Shown: positions 18,641 to 27,526 of the stretch, in pieces | Layout of the letters: each line of letters opens with the position of its first letter | How positions within the stretch are numbered: the stretch's first letter is position 1 | From: Chitinibacter fontanus | GTDB lineage: Bacteria; Pseudomonadota; Gammaproteobacteria; Burkholderiales; Chitinibacteraceae | Direction: 5' to 3' | DNA length: 64,000 nucleotides | NCBI RefSeq assembly: GCF_013423785.1 | Contig: NZ_CP058952.1 | Coordinates: 2,259,665 to 2,323,664 of the forward strand | Made by a program: the position numbers and the translations under genes | The notes under the pieces: model-generated | Told to the model about the DNA's origin: nothing | What the model saw: the letters and a program-made list of their open reading frames with translations, nothing else | The model's database searches: none

Positions 18641-19588
18641 TTATTGCTGATCGTCTGGAAAACCAAGCCGGTCTTGTACCACATAGAGTGGTCGGCGCTT
18701 GATTTCGTTGTAGGTGCGACCAACGTATTCGCCCAAAATCCCAATACAAAGTAATTGCACGCCACCGAGGAATAAGATGGCTACCATGATTTCAGCCCAA
18801 CCGGGCACCCAGTGCTCAGTGGTTAAACGGACGACCAAGGTATTGATAATGCCCAGTAAGGCAAAAAAGGACGAGATCAGACCGAGCGTTACTGCCAAAC
18901 GTAGTGGTTTGGTCGAAAATGACATAATGCCATCGGTAGCGAAACGTACCATTTTGCGCAGCGGATATTTGCTTTCACCGGCAAAACGTTCGGCGCGACG
19001 ATAAGGGAGTGCAACCTGGCGGAAGCCCACCCAGCTCACCATGCCACGGATAAAGCGATCACGCTCTGGCATGCCTTTGAGCACATTTACTACTTTGCGA
19101 TCCATCAGGCGGAAGTCGCCCGTGTCGAGCGGAATGGGTACGTCAGATAGGCGATTGAGTACGCGATAAAAAGCGCGGGCAGTTACCAGTTTGAACGCTG
19201 ATTCGCCGGGGCGATCCACACGAGTACCGTAAACGACGTGGTAGCCATTGCGCCACAAGGCGATCATTTCGCTAATGACTTCGGGTGGGTCTTGCAAATC
19301 GGCGTCGATCAGTACCACTGCATCGCCGCTAGCGGCATCAATACCGGCGGTGACGGCAGTTTGGTGACCAAAATTACGAGCAAAGCCAACGACGCGGATT
19401 TCTGGGTTAGCTTGCTGTGCCGCAGTTAGTAATTCGCGCGTGCGATCTTTACTGCCATCATCGACAAAAATGAATTCCACATCTAAGTCTGTCACCGTAG
19501 CGCGAAAATCGCGCAAACGCTTGAGCGTTTCACCAATGACTTCCTCTTCGTTGTAGCAGGGGATCACTACAGATAGGAGTTGCTGCAT
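18641..19588 (-). CDS. GT2 polyprenyl-phosphate glycosyltransferase (GtrB/DPM1-like)
   Basis: A 315-residue enzyme. The cytoplasmic GT-A domain (about 1-230) has VVIPCYNEEEVIGETL, FVDDGSKDRT and DADLQDPPEV. Two C-terminal membrane helices follow (about 230-252 and 265-288), ending in GEYVGRTYNEIKRRPLYVV, the usual tail of GtrB/CsbB/ArnC-type proteins. It would transfer a hexose from a nucleotide sugar to undecaprenyl phosphate at the inner face of the membrane. ATG 19588 is chosen for a GGAGG site 8 nt upstream. It is the likely donor-making enzyme for the GT-C genes on both sides, with GtrA as flippase (inference). Confidence 0.92.
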   Translation of the reverse strand: MQQLLSVVIPCYNEEEVIGETLKRLRDFRATVTDLDVEFIFVDDGSKDRTRELLTAAQQANPEIRVVGFARNFGHQTAVTAGIDAASGDAVVLIDADLQDPPEVISEMIALWRNGYHVVYGTRVDRPGESAFKLVTARAFYRVLNRLSDVPIPLDTGDFRLMDRKVVNVLKGMPERDRFIRGMVSWVGFRQVALPYRRAERFAGESKYPLRKMVRFATDGIMSFSTKPLRLAVTLGLISSFFALLGIINTLVVRLTTEHWVPGWAEIMVAILFLGGVQLLCIGILGEYVGRTYNEIKRRPLYVVQDRLGFPDDQQ

Positions 19589-20010
19589 TGTCTCATCCTC
19601 CATGCGCTCTAACGGCGCCAGACACTTGGCCTGTTTTGTTATGGTTTTTTCGCGACTACATTTTGCGACTGGGCTCAACCTTACATCATCGCGCTAGGGT
19701 TGAAAACCCCATGCTGAATGCTTTGTGCACTAGCTCTCGCTAAACGGTATTGCAGGTGCAAAATCACTGAGGCAAATTTGCCACAAAGCTAGGAAAATAA
19801 ACGCTTTAGCCGATGCTGATATAGCTGTAAAAATGGTGCGGTGCGATTTGTCTGGCAGGCCGCATTGGCATTGAATTTGTAAGAATTTTAGCTTTGAATT
19901 CACCGAATGCATGTTGCACTTGCGCTAGGTAGATGTGATGTCAGGAACTAGGCGTAAGGTTGCGGAGTCGTTATAGTGCGAGCTTCCCCCAGTGTTTTGA
20001 GTTTGAAATC
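19589..20010. other. Divergent intergenic region, 422 nt, no gene seen
   Basis: Separates the GT2 gene (minus) from the large fusion gene (plus). I find no credible coding frame and no copy of the 49-nt repeat. TATAGT at 19972-19977 could be a -10 element for the fusion gene, but no good -35 is present. The length suggests room for regulator binding in both directions. Confidence 0.6.
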
Positions 20011-23000
20011 ATGTCGATGACTGCAATGCGATTTAATTGGCACACACTGCTGCTGGCTTGCTGGTGCTGCCTAATGCTCTTATTGCAACCAGCGGTTGCC
20101 GAGGAGCTCGCCCGCAATGCAGGTGTAGAAGAAACCAGCCCATCGGGGGGCGCGGCTGGTTGGACTTTTGATCATTGGACTCAAGGCGAGCCACAGAGTG
20201 TGGCGGTGCGGGATGAAACGGTTTTTCACAGCGGCAAAGCATCGGTGAAAATTGCCCTGGGGCAGGGGGATGATGGCAAGCTCACTCAATTAATCAAGGT
20301 AAAACCCGATACTTGGTACCGTGTTTCCGCTTGGGTTAAAACGGCTGGTATTCCTGCAGATGCGAAGGTCGGCGCCAATTTAAGCATTGTAGATGCCATG
20401 GATTATTCGCAAGATTTAAAAGGCGATAATGACTGGCAAGAATTGGTTGCGTGGGGTAAAACCGGCCCAGAACAAACAGAAGTCAAAGTGGCGTTGCGCT
20501 TGGGGTTTTACGGCAGTTTAGCGACAGGAACGGCGTGGTTTGATGATGTTAGCGTCACTGCCGCTGAGCCAGGCGCTGGCGCAAAAGTGATTAGTTTTAC
20601 CCCCCCACCAGCCGCTGCGGCAGCGGCGCCTGTGGTGGCATCATCGGGCTCTGGTCTTAGTGCGAATACCGTGATGTGTCTGGTAACCATTGCCTATTTG
20701 GGTTTGGTGGCTTTCCTGCTGCGGGCTCGCGGCGGGGTATTGCAGCGTTTTGGTGCTGTGCTTGATGGCATCGCACCAATTAGCAAAACCTGGCCCGCGC
20801 TGGCTTTAGTGCTGCTGGTATTCTTGCTCAAAATCTATTGGGCCGGCAGTTATCGCGGCCATTCTTACGATATTGGAACATTTAGCGCGTGGGCGCTGGA
20901 CATGTATCAGCGTGGTTTTGCTGGCTTTTATCGTCCGGGTTACTTCGCCGACTACCCTCCGGGTTATATCACCGTGTTGTGGCTGGTTGGCGGGGCTGCC
21001 AATTGGTTTCATCTTGCATATGATTCACCGAGCTTTTTAGCGGTCTTGAAACTACCAGCCATGCTGGCGGACATTGCCGGTGCGGTCTTTTTACTTTGGG
21101 TGGGGCGCAACTCAAGTGTGACGCGCCCATTGGCCTTAATTGCCGCCATTTTATGGCTACTGAATCCCTTGGCAATTGTCACCTCGGCCTTCTGGGGGCA
21201 AGTCGATAGCATCTTTACGCTTATTTTGGCCGCGGCATTTTTGCAGCTTGAGCGTCGTCGAGTCGTGCTGGCGGCCGCATTGTATGCGGTTGCGGTGCTG
21301 TTTAAGCCGCAAGCATTGCTAGTTGGCCCCATTGCACTCATTGCGCTGTTAAGTTTGCGTGATTTACCACTGCAGTTTAAAGCCATTGCTGCGGCAATCG
21401 GTACTTTTGCCGTACTGTCTTTACCGTTCACGATTTCGCGCGAGCCATTGTGGATTTTCAGCCTGTATGGCGGCACTTTGGCTAGTTATGACTACCTGAC
21501 CATCAATGCATTTAATCTGTATGCCTTATTCAATGGCAATTGGCTTCCCAATGAAACGCTGTTCTTAGGGCTGGCAGTCGGTAAATGGGCGTGGTTATTT
21601 ACTTTGTCTGCCTTGGCGGCAGTGCTGTTGGGGGTAGTGAAGGGCAAAGGGGAAGGGCGCTATCTGTTTGGTGCCTTTGCCATCTATGTATTGTTTTTTG
21701 TGCTTGGCCCCAAAATGCACGAGCGGTATTTATTCCCCGCCGCCTTTGTCGGCCTGACTGCGTTTATGGTGATCGCTGATCGCCGCGTGTTGTGGCTGGC
21801 CATCGGTGCGAGCCTGACCACGTTTATCAATACCTTAGTGACCTTGGATATTCTGACCCGCCTCAACAGCACGGGTGTACCTAATGACAATATATTTATG
21901 TTGTTAGGCTCGCTCGCCAATGTGGCGTTGCTGATTCAAACTTTGCGGGTGGGCTACGATATTTTCCTAAGGGGCAATCGCCAGCAGCTGGCTGTTCCTG
22001 CCGCAAGTACTGCGGTGACGATGGACGAGCCGCTGCTTGCTCCTGCCGTCCTGGCGACACCCGTCGAAGCACCCTTGCAAGCCGTATCACGCCGCGCCTG
22101 GGTTGCGCTGGCAATGATTTGTGCCGTGTACAGTATGGCTGCGTTTACTTATCTTGGTAACACCCAAGCGCCGCAGAAATTCTGGAACCCTCCTGCCGCA
22201 GGCGATTGGGCGGTGTTTGATTTAGGCGCGGTGCAATCAGTGACTAAGTTGCAATATCACCATGGTTTAGGTGAGGGGGAATACGCATTGCAATGGTCGG
22301 CAGACGGTCAGAACTGGACTGCCAGCAAAGGCATTGTGATTAACAATCGCTTCTCAGAGTTTCGTTGGCGTGATCTGGCGATTAATCTGCCAGCGCGTTA
22401 TTTCAAAATTGGCCTCAGTACTGGCTCGCTGCAAATGAACGAAATTGCAGTACGTGGCGCGCAGGATGCGTTGCTGGTGCCTACGCTAAGCAGTGGCCCC
22501 AATGATGCAGCCGCACTTATCGACGAACAAAACAAGGTTGTCGCATTATCAACCGCGTATAACGGCATGTATTTTGACGAGGTTTATCATGCGCGCAGTG
22601 CGTGGGAAATCTTGCAGGGCATCGATGCCACCGAAAATACCCACCCTCCGCTGGGAAAAATTATTATCGCGATCGGGGTGGCGATTTTTGGCATGAATCC
22701 GTTTGGCTGGCGCTTTATGGGCGTCATGTTTGGGATTGCGATGTTGCCCGTGTTCTTTGGCTTATCGCGCCGAATTTTCCGCTCGGAAAACTTTGCCCTA
22801 TTGGCTACCGCCTTGCTGGCCGTTGATTTTATGCACTTCACGCAAACGCGGATTGCCACGATTGATACCTACGGGGTGTTCTTTATTCTGGCAAGTTCGT
22901 ACTGGATGCTGCGCTGGATGCAACAAGAGCCAGCCACGCAAAATTGGCGCACCGATATTAAATCATTGCTGTTGTGTGGCACGATGTTTGGGCTTGGCGC

Positions 23001-23838
23001 CGCCAGCAAGTGGATTGTGTTGTATCACGGCGTAGGTTTGGCGGGCTTGTATTGCTGGAACCTCTGGCGTCAAGCTAAGGTGGCGCAAGGCCTGCCTGCA
23101 CAATTGCCAGGCCAGCGCGGCTATAGCGATTGGGTGGTGCAAAGCGTGCTGTGGTCGGTGCTAGCGTTTATTGTGATACCGGCGCTGATTTACACTGCCG
23201 CGTATATCCCGTTAATGAAGGCGACTGGGCAGGGTTTGGCTGGTATGTTTGCCAATCAAACGGGCATGTATCAATACCATAGTCAGCTCAAAGCGACTCA
23301 CCCGTTTAGTTCTATGTGGTACGAATGGCCAACCATGGTGAAACCGATGTGGTACTACTCAGGGGCGGAGTGGACTGGGCCATTGAAAGTTTCATCGATC
23401 AGCGCTTTTGGTAATCCGGTCACCTGGTATTTGGGTACGCTGGCTTTCCTCATCGCGATTGGCTGGCGTCTCACCATGGCCAGCTCGAAAGCAGCGCTAC
23501 AGCGCTTTGCGGTAACACCAAGCCAGATTTTTGCGCTGGGCTTTATTGTGGCCGTCGGCTTAACACAATTTTTGCCATGGGCACTGATTCCACGCAAACT
23601 GGTGTTTATCTACCATTTCTTTGCTTCTGTTCCCTTTATTATTCTGGCGCTGGTGTGGGGCCTGCAGCGTTTGCAGCTAGATAACCCAAATCGTAGCTGG
23701 GCGCGTTGGCTGCCGTGGGGGATTGTGGCGCTGGCGACCGTATTGTTTGTTGCTTATTTCCCCGTGATTAGTGGTTATCCAGTACCGCGTGGCTGGGTGG
23801 AATTTATTAATAAAGGCCCAGTTACCCTGTATTTCTAA
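20011..23838 (+). CDS. Fusion: beta-sandwich, GT-C, discoidin-like, PMT (GT39)
   Basis: A 1275-residue protein. Order: signal peptide (about 8-30); CBM4/9-like beta-sandwich (about 35-185) ending GTAWFDDVSVT; Pro/Ala linker; helix (219-240); a first GT-C unit (261-655) with YFADYPPGY (311-319) and FWGQVDS (394-400), as in bacterial mannosyltransferases; a helix near 695-715; a discoidin-like beta-sandwich (about 722-820); then a GT39/PMT unit (about 830-1275) with FDEVYHARSAWEILQG (Asp856-Glu857) and THPPLGK (877-883), the PMT hallmarks. PMTs transfer mannose from polyprenyl-phosphate-mannose to Ser/Thr in the periplasm. ATG 20011 is preferred; 20017 and 20026 are alternatives, and ribosome-site support is weak. 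Two transferases and two binding modules in one chain is unusual. Confidence 0.88.
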   Translation: MSMTAMRFNWHTLLLACWCCLMLLLQPAVAEELARNAGVEETSPSGGAAGWTFDHWTQGEPQSVAVRDETVFHSGKASVKIALGQGDDGKLTQLIKVKPDTWYRVSAWVKTAGIPADAKVGANLSIVDAMDYSQDLKGDNDWQELVAWGKTGPEQTEVKVALRLGFYGSLATGTAWFDDVSVTAAEPGAGAKVISFTPPPAAAAAAPVVASSGSGLSANTVMCLVTIAYLGLVAFLLRARGGVLQRFGAVLDGIAPISKTWPALALVLLVFLLKIYWAGSYRGHSYDIGTFSAWALDMYQRGFAGFYRPGYFADYPPGYITVLWLVGGAANWFHLAYDSPSFLAVLKLPAMLADIAGAVFLLWVGRNSSVTRPLALIAAILWLLNPLAIVTSAFWGQVDSIFTLILAAAFLQLERRRVVLAAALYAVAVLFKPQALLVGPIALIALLSLRDLPLQFKAIAAAIGTFAVLSLPFTISREPLWIFSLYGGTLASYDYLTINAFNLYALFNGNWLPNETLFLGLAVGKWAWLFTLSALAAVLLGVVKGKGEGRYLFGAFAIYVLFFVLGPKMHERYLFPAAFVGLTAFMVIADRRVLWLAIGASLTTFINTLVTLDILTRLNSTGVPNDNIFMLLGSLANVALLIQTLRVGYDIFLRGNRQQLAVPAASTAVTMDEPLLAPAVLATPVEAPLQAVSRRAWVALAMICAVYSMAAFTYLGNTQAPQKFWNPPAAGDWAVFDLGAVQSVTKLQYHHGLGEGEYALQWSADGQNWTASKGIVINNRFSEFRWRDLAINLPARYFKIGLSTGSLQMNEIAVRGAQDALLVPTLSSGPNDAAALIDEQNKVVALSTAYNGMYFDEVYHARSAWEILQGIDATENTHPPLGKIIIAIGVAIFGMNPFGWRFMGVMFGIAMLPVFFGLSRRIFRSENFALLATALLAVDFMHFTQTRIATIDTYGVFFILASSYWMLRWMQQEPATQNWRTDIKSLLLCGTMFGLGAASKWIVLYHGVGLAGLYCWNLWRQAKVAQGLPAQLPGQRGYSDWVVQSVLWSVLAFIVIPALIYTAAYIPLMKATGQGLAGMFANQTGMYQYHSQLKATHPFSSMWYEWPTMVKPMWYYSGAEWTGPLKVSSISAFGNPVTWYLGTLAFLIAIGWRLTMASSKAALQRFAVTPSQIFALGFIVAVGLTQFLPWALIPRKLVFIYHFFASVPFIILALVWGLQRLQLDNPNRSWARWLPWGIVALATVLFVAYFPVISGYPVPRGWVEFINKGPVTLYF

Positions 23839-23854
23839 TTGTGTCCTGTTAGTG

Positions 23855-23884
23855 AAAAAAGCCGATCAGTTGATCGGCTTTTTT
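23855..23884. terminator. Bidirectional intrinsic terminator
   Basis: AAAAAAGCCGATCA, loop GT, TGATCGGCTTTTTT. It follows the fusion gene and lies four bases before a 49-nt repeat. Confidence 0.92.
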
Positions 23885-23887
23885 ATT

Positions 23888-23936
23888 GGGTATTACTTTG
23901 TAGCTCTCTTTCTAGCTTAGCTCTGTGGCAATACTC
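23888..23936. repeat. 49-nt inverted repeat, copy 3
   Basis: GGGTATTACTTTGTAGC (23888-23904) against GCTCTGTGGCAATACTC (23920-23936). Ends and the AGCT/AGCT core pair, with a few mismatches between. It sits between the terminator above and the convergent yidB gene (stop at 23946). Confidence 0.75.
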
Positions 23937-23945
23937 TAAAGGGTA

Positions 23946-24338
23946 TTAGCCAAATAGTTTGCCTTTGAGCAAATCAAGACCCGCACTGAGTAGATCGCCG
24001 TTGCCATTGGCTGGTAGCTCACCATTAGGGGTGAGGCCATCCACAAGCTGTGGTAATAAAGAGCTTAAAGTATTGGCTGCCTGCTCAGGATCAACGCCAA
24101 ATTGTGCTGCAACATTGGCTACTGTTTCGTGGCCCAGCACGGCTTGAATCTGCTCGGCCGAGATCGGCAGATTACCGCCAGTAGACACCCAAGATTGGGC
24201 AATTTCACCTAAGCCGCCATTTTGGAATTTATCAATCAAACCAGCCACTCCGCCCTGCGACTCGAGTAAGCCAGACAAAGCACTGCCTTGTTCGCTGCTG
24301 CCTAATACTTGTGAGGCCAAGGTATCAAATAAACTCAT
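23946..24338 (-). CDS. yidB: YidB family (DUF937) protein
   Basis: A 130-residue soluble protein beginning MSLFDTLASQVLG, with GGLGEIAQSWVSTGGNLPIS and the repeat-like helices of YidB (AEQIQAVLGHETVANVAAQFGV). The function of the family is not established. No signal peptide. Single gene: convergent with the fusion gene, divergent from the HD-GYP gene. The 294-nt region upstream (24339-24632) holds no gene that I can support. Confidence 0.9.
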   Translation of the reverse strand: MSLFDTLASQVLGSSEQGSALSGLLESQGGVAGLIDKFQNGGLGEIAQSWVSTGGNLPISAEQIQAVLGHETVANVAAQFGVDPEQAANTLSSLLPQLVDGLTPNGELPANGNGDLLSAGLDLLKGKLFG

Positions 24339-24632
24339 CTTAGTGTGCTCCAGAAAATCGCGATTGAAATGGCAACTATGACGTTTGCCTACGACAAGAA
24401 AGTTATAATACAGATTATTTTTGTTGGTTTCATGTCAAAAATTTGGCGTATTATTGTGATTTGTTGTCAGGCTTTGCAGTTGAGATCACCAGCTACAGAT
24501 GTATGTTTATGTGAGTATTGCTGGGTTTGATCTAGGCGCCAATACCTTGCAGGGTATCAAGATAAGTGCTGAATCGATCTGCACCGCATAGTCTGGTGAT
24601 CTACACTATTAAAAAAACTGCCACACGCCAAT

Positions 24633-25856
24633 ATGATCAAAAAAATCCCCTCTGAGGCTATTCGTGTCGGAATGTTTATCCATGATTTAAACGTCGACTG
24701 GATGAATCATCCGTTTGTGCGGAATCAGTTTGTGATTACGGACGACGCCGCGATCGCCCAAATTATGGCCACTGGCGTGCGTGAGGTATATATCGACACC
24801 GAGCGTGGCCTTGATATGCCGGATGCGCCAACGGTCGAGGAAGTGAATGCCGAGTTGGATGCGCAACTGATCAAAATTGCTGAAGAACCTTCGCCCATCA
24901 TTAAGGTGTCTTTTGCCGAAGAAATGGGGCGCGCCCGCAAGATTCACGGGCAAGCGACCAATGCCGTGCGTATGGTGATGCGCGATGTGCGGCTAGGGCA
25001 GGCCATTGAGCTCGAAGGCGTGGCGCAAGTGGTGGAAGACATTACTGATTCGGTACTGCGCAATAGCGGTGCTCTGGTGGGCCTTAGCGGTATTAAAGAT
25101 AAAGACGAATATACCTTTTTGCATTCGGTCAGCGTCTGTACGCTAATGGTGACTTTTGCGCAGTCCCTCGGCTTAGATAAAGAGCTAATTCGCTTGGCTG
25201 GGGTAGGTGGGTTGCTGCACGATACCGGCAAAATGAAGGTACCGAATGAAATTTTGAATAAACCAGGTCGCCTCACCGAGGCTGAGTTTGCCATCATGCG
25301 AACGCACCCCGAAGAAGGCTGGCAAATTTTGCGGGAAATCGACGGTTTGGAAGATATCCCCCTCGATATTACCCTGCACCACCACGAGCGCATGGATGGT
25401 ACGGGCTACCCGCATAAATTGCCTGGTGAGCAAATTAGCCGGATGGCGCAAATGGCTGCGGTGGTCGATGTATATGATGCGATTACCTCAGATCGCTGTT
25501 ACCACAAAGGTATGCCCGCCCCAGAAGGGCTACGCAAATTGTGGGAATGGAGCAAGTTTCATTTTAATCCCGAGCTGGTGCAAGCCTTTATGCGCACCAT
25601 TGGTATTTATCCGGTTGGTACCTTGGTTCGGTTGGAGTCCGGTCGCTTGGCTGTGGTGATCGAACAAAACGAAGCAGCCATGTTGCAGCCGATTGTTAAA
25701 GCGATTTTCAGTACCAAATCAAATACCTATATTACGCCGCAAATCATCGATCTCTCCCGCCCTATGGGGAAGGGAGGCGCTGATAAAATTGTTGGGCATG
25801 AAAACCCCGAAAAATGGCAGATCAATATTGCGCGCTTTTTATTTGAAGGCGTCTAA
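24633..25856 (+). CDS. DUF3391 + HD-GYP c-di-GMP phosphodiesterase
   Basis: A 407-residue cytoplasmic protein. An N-terminal DUF3391 domain (about 1-130) begins MIKKIPSEAIRVGMFIHDL. The HD-GYP domain (about 135-340) has HDTGK (His196-Asp197), the second metal site THPEEGW, HHHERMDGTGYP (from His249) and MAAVVDVYDAITSDR. All metal ligands and the GYP triplet are present, so hydrolysis of cyclic di-GMP is expected. HD to HH spacing is 53 residues, the compact form, unlike the second HD-GYP protein at 33856. No strong ribosome site precedes ATG 24633, but the conserved N-terminus fixes the start. Followed after 71 nt by the PPK2-type gene. Confidence 0.94.
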   Translation: MIKKIPSEAIRVGMFIHDLNVDWMNHPFVRNQFVITDDAAIAQIMATGVREVYIDTERGLDMPDAPTVEEVNAELDAQLIKIAEEPSPIIKVSFAEEMGRARKIHGQATNAVRMVMRDVRLGQAIELEGVAQVVEDITDSVLRNSGALVGLSGIKDKDEYTFLHSVSVCTLMVTFAQSLGLDKELIRLAGVGGLLHDTGKMKVPNEILNKPGRLTEAEFAIMRTHPEEGWQILREIDGLEDIPLDITLHHHERMDGTGYPHKLPGEQISRMAQMAAVVDVYDAITSDRCYHKGMPAPEGLRKLWEWSKFHFNPELVQAFMRTIGIYPVGTLVRLESGRLAVVIEQNEAAMLQPIVKAIFSTKSNTYITPQIIDLSRPMGKGGADKIVGHENPEKWQINIARFLFEGV

Positions 25857-25927
25857 TTTACACGTGGATCTACTTGCCTCTGGCAACGACCACCATTAAC
25901 AACAAATTGATTATTGAGGGATTTCAC

Positions 25928-27439
25928 ATGTTTGCCGCCGCTGAGTTGGGTCATGCCTTAGATAAAGAGCAGTACAAGCTAGCAGCCGATCAATTGCGGC
26001 AAAAATTACTTAGCATTCAGTATCAGCTCAAAGAGCGTGGCGACTTTCCTGTCATCATTTTGTTGGGCGGTGTACCAACCGCTGGTCGTGGGCAAGTCGC
26101 TAATTTATTGCTCGAGTGGATGGACCCACGCCATATTGCTACTCACGCGTTTGCCGCGCCCAATGATGAGGAACGCGCTCGGCCGCCGTATTGGCGTTAT
26201 TGGCGTGTGCTACCGCCCAAAGGAAAAATGGCGATTTTATTTGGCGGCTGGTATAGCGGCCCGATGTGGGATCAGCTGACATCGCAGCCCGATTCTGTGC
26301 ATTACGAACATGAATTATCCAAAATTATTCGGCTGGAAAAAATGCTCTCGGATGAAGGTGCATTGATTCTGAAATTTTGGCTGCATTTGCCAAAGGAGCA
26401 ACTCAGAAAACGGCTGAAAAAATATGCTAACGACCCGCGTACTTCGTGGCGGTTTGATGAATCGGATACGTGGTTTGCTGATCATTACGATGAAGTGATG
26501 ACCTCGCAGGAAGATTTGTTGCAGCGTACTAATCTGGCGGATGCGCCGTGGCGCGTAATTGAAAGTACCGATGAGCGTTATCGTGATATTACGGTAGGTA
26601 CACATATTGTCGAGGCGATTAGTCACCATCTGGAGCGCAGCTCTGTACGGCAGAAACGTGTCGATGTTGCCCCATTAATGCCATCGATTGATGGTGTGAG
26701 ATTGCTGGATAAATTGCCGCTCGATTCAACGCTAAGTAAAGCGGAATATCTTGAGCAGTTAGAAGTACTGCAGGGGCGGCTTAATGGATTAACCCGCCAT
26801 CCTGATTTTAAAAAGCACTCTGTTGTATGTGTCTTTGAAGGCATGGATGCCGCTGGCAAAGGTGGGGCGATTCGGCGGATTACCGCTGCACTGGATGCGC
26901 GGCAATACCGTACGATTCCGATTGCTGCGCCGACCGAAGAAGAGCGGGCGCAACCCTATTTGTGGCGTTTTTGGCGGCATTTGCCACCGCATGGGCAAAT
27001 TACCTTATTTGATCGTTCTTGGTATGGTCGGGTATTGGTCGAACGGGTAGAAAATTTTGCCAGTCGAGCCGATTGGATGCGTGCGTATGGTGAAATTAAT
27101 GATTTTGAAGCACAAATTAGCAGTGCACACGTGATTGTGGTGAAGTTCTGGCTGGCGATTAGCAATGAAGAGCAATTACGCCGTTTTAAAGAGCGTGAGG
27201 CTATTGAATATAAACGCTTTAAGATTACGGATGAAGATTGGCGTAACCGGGAAAAATGGGATGCCTATATCGAGGCCGGTAGCGATTTGATCGAGCGCAC
27301 CAGCACGGCGATTGCGCCATGGCATTTAATTGGTGCGAACAATAAATACGCTGCGCGCTTGGAGGTCTTGCGGCATCTGTGCGACCGCATTGAAGCTGCT
27401 GTTGCCCCTGCGGGTAAGAAAAAACGCAAATCATCTTGA
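25928..27439 (+). CDS. pap: Polyphosphate:AMP phosphotransferase (double PPK2 domain)
   Basis: A 503-residue cytoplasmic enzyme that makes ADP from AMP with polyphosphate as donor (two-domain PPK2 family). The C-terminal PPK2 domain (about 270-495) has an intact Walker A, FEGMDAAGKGGAIRR (Lys311), and the motif FDRSWYGRVLVERVE. The N-terminal copy (about 20-240) has LGGVPTAGRGQ instead: Arg54 replaces the Walker lysine and the DRSWY motif has become GGWYSGPMWDQ, so it is probably structural. This asymmetry is what I expect for Pap. GAGGG lies 8 nt before ATG 25928. It may be co-transcribed with the HD-GYP gene upstream. Confidence 0.93.
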   Translation: MFAAAELGHALDKEQYKLAADQLRQKLLSIQYQLKERGDFPVIILLGGVPTAGRGQVANLLLEWMDPRHIATHAFAAPNDEERARPPYWRYWRVLPPKGKMAILFGGWYSGPMWDQLTSQPDSVHYEHELSKIIRLEKMLSDEGALILKFWLHLPKEQLRKRLKKYANDPRTSWRFDESDTWFADHYDEVMTSQEDLLQRTNLADAPWRVIESTDERYRDITVGTHIVEAISHHLERSSVRQKRVDVAPLMPSIDGVRLLDKLPLDSTLSKAEYLEQLEVLQGRLNGLTRHPDFKKHSVVCVFEGMDAAGKGGAIRRITAALDARQYRTIPIAAPTEEERAQPYLWRFWRHLPPHGQITLFDRSWYGRVLVERVENFASRADWMRAYGEINDFEAQISSAHVIVVKFWLAISNEEQLRRFKEREAIEYKRFKITDEDWRNREKWDAYIEAGSDLIERTSTAIAPWHLIGANNKYAARLEVLRHLCDRIEAAVAPAGKKKRKSS

Positions 27440-27526
27440 TTCGTGTGCATTTCCCACAACCAACCGGATTACTTCTCCTTTTTGGCTGCTGAAACGGTAA
27501 AATAGCGGCCTTAAAGGAGAAGTAGT

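Noticed and set aside
21009..21476. 155-codon frame opposite the large fusion gene
   Set aside because: Antisense shadow with no ribosome site or family-like sequence.
24499..24547. Possible eleventh copy of the 49-nt repeat in the yidB/HD-GYP gap
   Set aside because: Ends could pair (TGTAT near ATACCT at the right distance) but the outer G is lost and the inner stem does not pair. A decayed copy is possible but not supported.
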